NCBI GenBank assembly: GCA_031269135.1
Contig: JAISZP010000348.1
Coordinates: 1 to 8,992, forward strand
Length of the DNA: 8,992 nt
Reading direction: 5' to 3'
Source of the DNA: Deltaproteobacteria bacterium
Lineage (GTDB): Bacteria > Desulfobacterota > Desulfarculia > Adiutricales > Adiutricaceae
This document shows, one piece after another, positions 6,199-8,992 of this stretch. The stretch's first letter is position 1. Every line of letters starts with the position of its first letter. The position numbers and the translations under genes were made by a program. The notes under the pieces were generated by a model. That model did not search any database, was not told the origin of the DNA, and saw only the letters and a program-made list of their open reading frames with translations.

Positions 6199-6231
6199 TA
6201 GCGGCGGCAGAATTATTTTATGCCGCCGCTA
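6199..6231 (-). terminator. Strong hairpin downstream of rpoD
   Basis: A perfect 11-bp inverted repeat, TAGCGGCGGCA (6199-6209) and TGCCGCCGCTA (6221-6231), encloses an 11-nt A+T-rich loop. It begins 50 bp past the rpoD stop codon, where a terminator is expected. No T tract follows the stem on either strand, so it is not a canonical intrinsic terminator; it may act with Rho or protect the 3' end of the rpoD message. Confidence 0.55.
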
Positions 6232-6281
6232 GGGTTTCTAGAAGAAAATTACAGTTTCTGCAAGATAATTACTGAAAGCTC

Positions 6282-8012
6282 TCAGTTGTCGATCGCGCAG
6301 GCTTTGAGTTCCCGGCTGCGGCTTGGGTGCCTGAGCTTGGTGATGGCCTTGGCCTCAATCTGGCGGATTCGTTCCCTGGTCACCCCAAAGATTTTTCCAA
6401 CGTCTTCAAGGGTGCCGTCGGTTGTCTTGCCGATGCCGAAACGCAGCCTGATGACTTCAGCTTCCCGAGGGGTGAGGGTGGATAAGGCCTTGTGAACCTG
6501 CTCGGTGAGGTTTAGATTCATGACCGCGTTGGAAGGACTTACGCTTTCGATGTCGGCTATGAAATCCACCAAACTGGTGTCCTCGTCGTCGCCTATCGGG
6601 GTCTCGAGCGAAATGGGCTCTTTAGCGATTTTAAGGACTTTACGCACCTTTTCCAAAGGGAGGTCCATTTTTTCGGCGATCTCTTCCGGAGTGGGTTCAT
6701 GTCCCAATTCCTGCAAGAGGTATCTGGAGGTGCGGACCAGTTTGTTGATGGTTTCAATCATGTGCACGGGGATGCGGATAGTTCTGGCCTGATCGGCGAT
6801 GGCCCTGGTGATCGCTTGGCGGATCCACCAGGTGGCGTAAGTGGAGAATTTATAACCCCTCTGATACTCGAACTTGTCTACGGCCCTCATAAGACCGATG
6901 TTGCCTTCCTGAATCAGATCCAAGAATTGCAGGCCGCGGTTGGTGTGTTTTTTGGCGATGGACACCACCAGCCTCAAATTGGCCTCGATGAGGTGTTTTT
7001 TCGCTTCTCCCGAGAGTTTTTCGCCATTCTGAATAGTTTGTATGATCGTGTGAAGATCTTCATAGCTCATCTTGCACTCGTTCTCGATCTCTTTGAGATT
7101 TTGAGCTTCAATGGCGGTTTGCTGAGCTAGTTGTTCGACCTTTTCAGCGCTGAGCATAAGAGTGCGGCAACGCCTGGCGGCGCCTTTGGGGTCGCTTTTG
7201 ACCTTTTTGTAAAACTCCGCGACAGCCTCAGGGGTTTTAGCCTTGAAAAGAGCCAAGTTTTTTTCCACGGCGTTCTTGCAGCGTAGATACTTTTGTTCCC
7301 ATTCCCTCAAGCGCATCACTATGATGTCGTATTGCCGCTTGACTAGTTTGAGTTTATGGAAAAGAGCCTCGATGTCGTGGACGTACTTATCGATTCGATC
7401 GTTGTTGGCTTTAATGCGCTCTTTGGTAGGTTTAACCTTTTCGGATTGAACCTTTTTTATGAATCTGGCTTGACTTTGAAATTGGCGTTCAATCTCTTTG
7501 ATGATGTTGATTACTTGATCCCGACGTTTAGTGGATTCGGGCTGCAAATCATCGTCCTCTTCGGCGTCTTTGACCACTTCCTTAAGTCTGAGTTCATTCG
7601 CCTCGAGCTTCTTGCGGATGTCGATGATGCTGTCGAGTCCAACGCTGGTCTTCATGATGGACTTGATGATCTCTTTTTCGCCTTGCTCAATGCGCTTGGC
7701 GATCTCGACTTCATCCTCACGACTTAAAAGGTTGACTTGCCCCATCTCTTTGAGGTACATTTTAACCAAATCAGCGACTTTAAAGTCGTTGTCGTCTTCA
7801 AAGCGTAGTTCAGGAAGGCGCTCGCCGACCTTGAAATCTTCGAATTTTTTGGAGCTGTTATAATCTATATCCTCAATTGAGTGACCTTCAGAGTCGACGA
7901 GAGTAGCCATGACGTCGGCTAAAGGGTTGTTGGCGCCATACAAATCTGAGGTCATGGTTTCGCTGAGGTCAACGTAATCAAGACTCTCGGTTTCTTTCTC
8001 AAAGCAAATCAT
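6282..8012 (-). CDS. rpoD: Primary sigma factor RpoD (sigma70), without region 1.1
   Basis: Housekeeping sigma subunit of RNA polymerase. In order: an acidic N-terminus (1-78), region 1.2 ([20 protein letters not shown], 81-100), a long charged helical non-conserved insertion (about 115-325), region 2 with [15 protein letters not shown] (341-355), [14 protein letters not shown] and [20 protein letters not shown] (389-408), region 3 with [24 protein letters not shown] and [16 protein letters not shown] (470-485), and region 4 with [16 protein letters not shown] and the -35-binding helix [14 protein letters not shown] (544-557). The 576 residues are slightly shorter than E. coli RpoD (613). No match to the region 1.1 helix pattern (GKEKGYLTYDEVN-like) is visible before region 1.2 or in the upstream DNA. 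The ATG at 8012 has only a weak GGCGG ribosome site; the frame is open upstream to a TAG at 8055 without another usual start. No convincing promoter is seen in 8013-8094. Confidence 0.96.
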   Translation of the reverse strand: MICFEKETESLDYVDLSETMTSDLYGANNPLADVMATLVDSEGHSIEDIDYNSSKKFEDFKVGERLPELRFEDDNDFKVADLVKMYLKEMGQVNLLSREDEVEIAKRIEQGEKEIIKSIMKTSVGLDSIIDIRKKLEANELRLKEVVKDAEEDDDLQPESTKRRDQVINIIKEIERQFQSQARFIKKVQSEKVKPTKERIKANNDRIDKYVHDIEALFHKLKLVKRQYDIIVMRLREWEQKYLRCKNAVEKNLALFKAKTPEAVAEFYKKVKSDPKGAARRCRTLMLSAEKVEQLAQQTAIEAQNLKEIENECKMSYEDLHTIIQTIQNGEKLSGEAKKHLIEANLRLVVSIAKKHTNRGLQFLDLIQEGNIGLMRAVDKFEYQRGYKFSTYATWWIRQAITRAIADQARTIRIPVHMIETINKLVRTSRYLLQELGHEPTPEEIAEKMDLPLEKVRKVLKIAKEPISLETPIGDDEDTSLVDFIADIESVSPSNAVMNLNLTEQVHKALSTLTPREAEVIRLRFGIGKTTDGTLEDVGKIFGVTRERIRQIEAKAITKLRHPSRSRELKACAIDN

Positions 8013-8094
8013 AAAGTTACCGCCAATTTTACTGTACCATTGAGTGAGCGTCGCCTATATTCAGCAAGGTTGCAATGGTGACTGTTTTAAAGCG

Positions 8095-8172
8095 AAAAAA
8101 GCCTATGGCGCCGTATTTAGCCGCTTTGCGGCAACCGAGGATTGATTCCTGGCGAATTTAAGGCGCCTAGGC
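8095..8172 (-). terminator. Branched hairpin with T6 tail upstream of rpoD
   Basis: On the minus strand an outer stem pairs GCCTAGGCGCC (8172-8162) with GGCGCC-A-TAGGC (8112-8101), 11 bp with one bulged A, and is followed directly by TTTTTT (8100-8095). Inside lie two small hairpins: AGGA/TCCT and GCCGC-AAA-GCGGC (8132-8120). A GC-rich stem followed by a T tract reads as an intrinsic terminator or attenuator for transcription toward rpoD. The internal branches are unusual for a simple terminator and suggest a structured leader. It ends 83 bp before the rpoD start. Confidence 0.5.
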
Positions 8173-8211
8173 GAACACCGGGGGATGGAGTCGAAATATA
8201 ATGGTTAAGGG

Positions 8212-8235
8212 AAAAAAAATCGGCCCTAGGGTCCG
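8212..8235 (-). terminator. Intrinsic terminator of the putative RNA
   Basis: On the minus strand CGGACC-CTAG-GGCCG forms a short all-GC stem with one bulged A and a CTAG tetraloop (8235-8221), followed after one A by eight T (8219-8212). This is a good intrinsic-terminator shape for transcription toward rpoD. Confidence 0.6.
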
Positions 8236-8387
8236 TCTTCTCCGCCTCCAACCGTTTTCGGTCAAAAACAAACTGTCGAACCAGGCCGCGCCAAGTGTTT
8301 TTTGGGAGTTAATTCTAAGCAGTAAAGCGTTCGCAACTATTTTACGACTGCGCGATATTTCTTTTAAAACGCCAAGAAACAAAAACC
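8212..8387 (-). ncRNA. Putative non-coding RNA of about 175 nt
   Basis: A strong promoter (8394-8422) and an intrinsic terminator (8212-8235) define a transcript of about 175 nt without a convincing coding frame; the only long frame on this strand starts inside the promoter at 8403. Local hairpins visible in the transcript include GCAGT/ACTGC (8351-8347 with 8323-8319) and ACCG-AAAA-CGGT (8262-8251). Size and isolated transcription unit recall 6S-like or trans-acting small RNAs, but I could not build the 6S rod with its central bubble, and there is no resemblance to SRP RNA, tmRNA or RNase P cores. The transcript could also be the long leader of rpoD if both terminators are read through. Confidence 0.4.
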
Positions 8388-8393
8388 GTGAAT

Positions 8394-8422
8394 ATAATAA
8401 CATATTCTAAAAAAAAAGTCAA
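8394..8422 (-). promoter_or_regulatory. Sigma70 promoter, minus strand, upstream of rpoD region
   Basis: On the minus strand TTGACT (8417-8422) is followed by a 17-bp spacer beginning with a T8 run and by TATTAT (8394-8399). Each hexamer differs from consensus at one position. The expected start is a G near 8387. It is the only good promoter facing rpoD in the 590-bp gap, so it could drive the putative RNA, rpoD, or both. Confidence 0.65.
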
Positions 8423-8475
8423 TAAAAATTTTAATTTCAATCTTGCTCCGGCAAGCTTCCAAACCGATGTTTCAT

Positions 8476-8508
8476 CTGTTTTTGGCGCAGCATAGCCGCG
8501 AAAAACAG
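8476..8508. repeat. Imperfect inverted repeat between the divergent transcription units
   Basis: CTGTTTTT-g-GCG (8476-8487) pairs with CGC-g-AAAAACAG (8497-8508): 11 bp with one G/G mismatch and a 9-nt loop. The T and A runs are inside the arms, so it is not a terminator on either strand. A shorter hairpin CTTGC-TCCG-GCAAG lies nearby at 8442-8455. It may be a protein-binding site or a small repeat; I see no second copy in the window. Confidence 0.5.
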
Positions 8509-8548
8509 CTCGTCAAACCATAAAATAAACAATAAAACATTTCAAATA

Positions 8549-8579
8549 TTGATTTTTTCTGGATTTGGTTGGTTAAAAT
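8549..8579 (+). promoter_or_regulatory. Possible promoter of the DUF3990 gene
   Basis: TTGATT (8549-8554) and TAAAAT (8574-8579) are separated by 19 bp; shifting the -10 by one base gives 18. The start would fall about 17 bp before the DUF3990 ATG. The region is A+T-rich, so chance matches are likely. Confidence 0.35.
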
Positions 8580-8602
8580 GAGGATATGAATAGGGAAAAA
8601 TA

Positions 8603-8992
8603 ATGGGCGACGTCATTACGCTTCATCATGGGTCATCCTATGATTTCGATTCCATAGATTTGCGGCAAGGCGGACCATACAAAGATTTCGGACAAGGCTT
8701 CTACGCGTCCGCCGACATCGGTCAAGCCAAATCAATGGCGGAGCGAAACGCCGAGATGCGGAAATCGAGGTTGATGCGGTTCGACCAGAGCCGTAAGCTC
8801 ATTGGGAAATGGCTGTACCAGTATGAGTTCGATACGGGCAAAGCAGCCCTACTTGCCGTCAAGCGATTCGCCGAGGTCGACCGGGAATGGGGGAGGTTCA
8901 TTACCATCAATCGTAGCCGGGTGGGACTGCCCCATAAATTCGATGTCGTCATCGGGCCGACCGCAAACGACTATGCTGACCCAGCCATACAG
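8603..8992 (+). CDS. DUF3990 family protein, ADP-ribosyltransferase-like (3' end outside window)
   Basis: The frame is open from the ATG at 8603 to the right edge (130 residues shown). It matches the DUF3990 layout as I know it: an N-terminal strand with LHHGSSYDF (7-15), KDFGQGFYASADIGQAKSMAER (27-48), YQYEFDTGKAALLAVKRF (72-89), EWGRFITINR (95-104) and KFDVVIGPTANDYADP (112-127). DUF3990 is thought to have the ADP-ribosyltransferase fold (His of HGS, Tyr of GFY). Members often occur in toxin-antitoxin or defence settings, frequently beside a DUF3791 gene. No such partner is visible upstream here; it could lie downstream, beyond the edge. AGGGA seven bases before the ATG supports the start. 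The target and reaction are unknown. Confidence 0.8.
   Translation, partial: MGDVITLHHGSSYDFDSIDLRQGGPYKDFGQGFYASADIGQAKSMAERNAEMRKSRLMRFDQSRKLIGKWLYQYEFDTGKAALLAVKRFAEVDREWGRFITINRSRVGLPHKFDVVIGPTANDYADPAIQ

Noticed and set aside
6220..7863. Plus-strand frames antisense to rpoD, including a hydrophobic 123-aa one at 7356
   Set aside because: They mirror the charged coiled insertion of sigma70 read backwards; no start signals.
8270..8290. GGTTCGA on the minus strand, like a tRNA T-loop
   Set aside because: No matching T-stem, acceptor stem or anticodon arm could be drawn around it.
8167..8403. 78-aa minus-strand frame rich in Arg and Leu
   Set aside because: Its ATG lies inside the promoter at 8394-8422, it runs through the T8 terminator, and the protein resembles no known family.
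8201..8410. 69-aa plus-strand frame starting MVKGKKIGPRVRLL
   Set aside because: It overlaps the terminator and promoter elements on the other strand, has no ribosome site, and its composition reflects the A-rich DNA.
1..8992. CRISPR array or insertion sequence
   Set aside because: No regularly spaced direct repeats and no transposase frame or terminal inverted repeats were seen.

Overview
The window looks like a chromosomal stretch of a Gram-negative bacterium, most likely a member of the Desulfobacterota (former Deltaproteobacteria). This rests on family resemblance read by eye: the hisS-aspS gene order, a HisRS insertion domain rich in CxxC pairs, the style of the primary sigma factor, and an integrase of a type common in that group. 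No database search was possible, so the taxonomic call is an inference.

Layout. From 1 to about 2520, on the minus strand, is a hisS-aspS operon with a near-consensus sigma70 promoter; aspS runs off the left edge. From about 2600 to 6250 is an accessory island, all on the minus strand. In order of transcription it holds a decayed tyrosine-recombinase integrase, a higBA toxin-antitoxin pair with a consensus promoter, two further overlapping genes (a small hypothetical protein and a two-helix membrane protein broken by a frameshift), a zeta-toxin-like P-loop kinase overlapping a small partner gene, and a DUF2867-like gene that seems to have lost much of its 3' half. From 6282 to 8012 is rpoD, the primary sigma factor, apparently without region 1.1. 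From 8013 to 8602 there is no convincing protein gene. That stretch instead carries a strong promoter, an intrinsic terminator defining a possible RNA of about 175 nt, a branched hairpin followed by a T tract just ahead of rpoD, and an imperfect inverted repeat. From 8603 to the right edge, on the plus strand, is a DUF3990 (ADP-ribosyltransferase-like) gene cut by the window end.

How it fits together. Core information-processing genes (tRNA charging, housekeeping transcription) flank a degrading mobile or toxin-antitoxin island. The integrase has lost its reading frame and catalytic histidines, so the island is probably immobile. The toxin-antitoxin genes look better preserved than their neighbours, as expected if addiction modules outlast the element that carried them. 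Three points deserve follow-up: the higBA operon extended by two translationally coupled genes, the kinase/small-protein pair in toxin-first order, and the putative RNA with branched leader structure upstream of rpoD.
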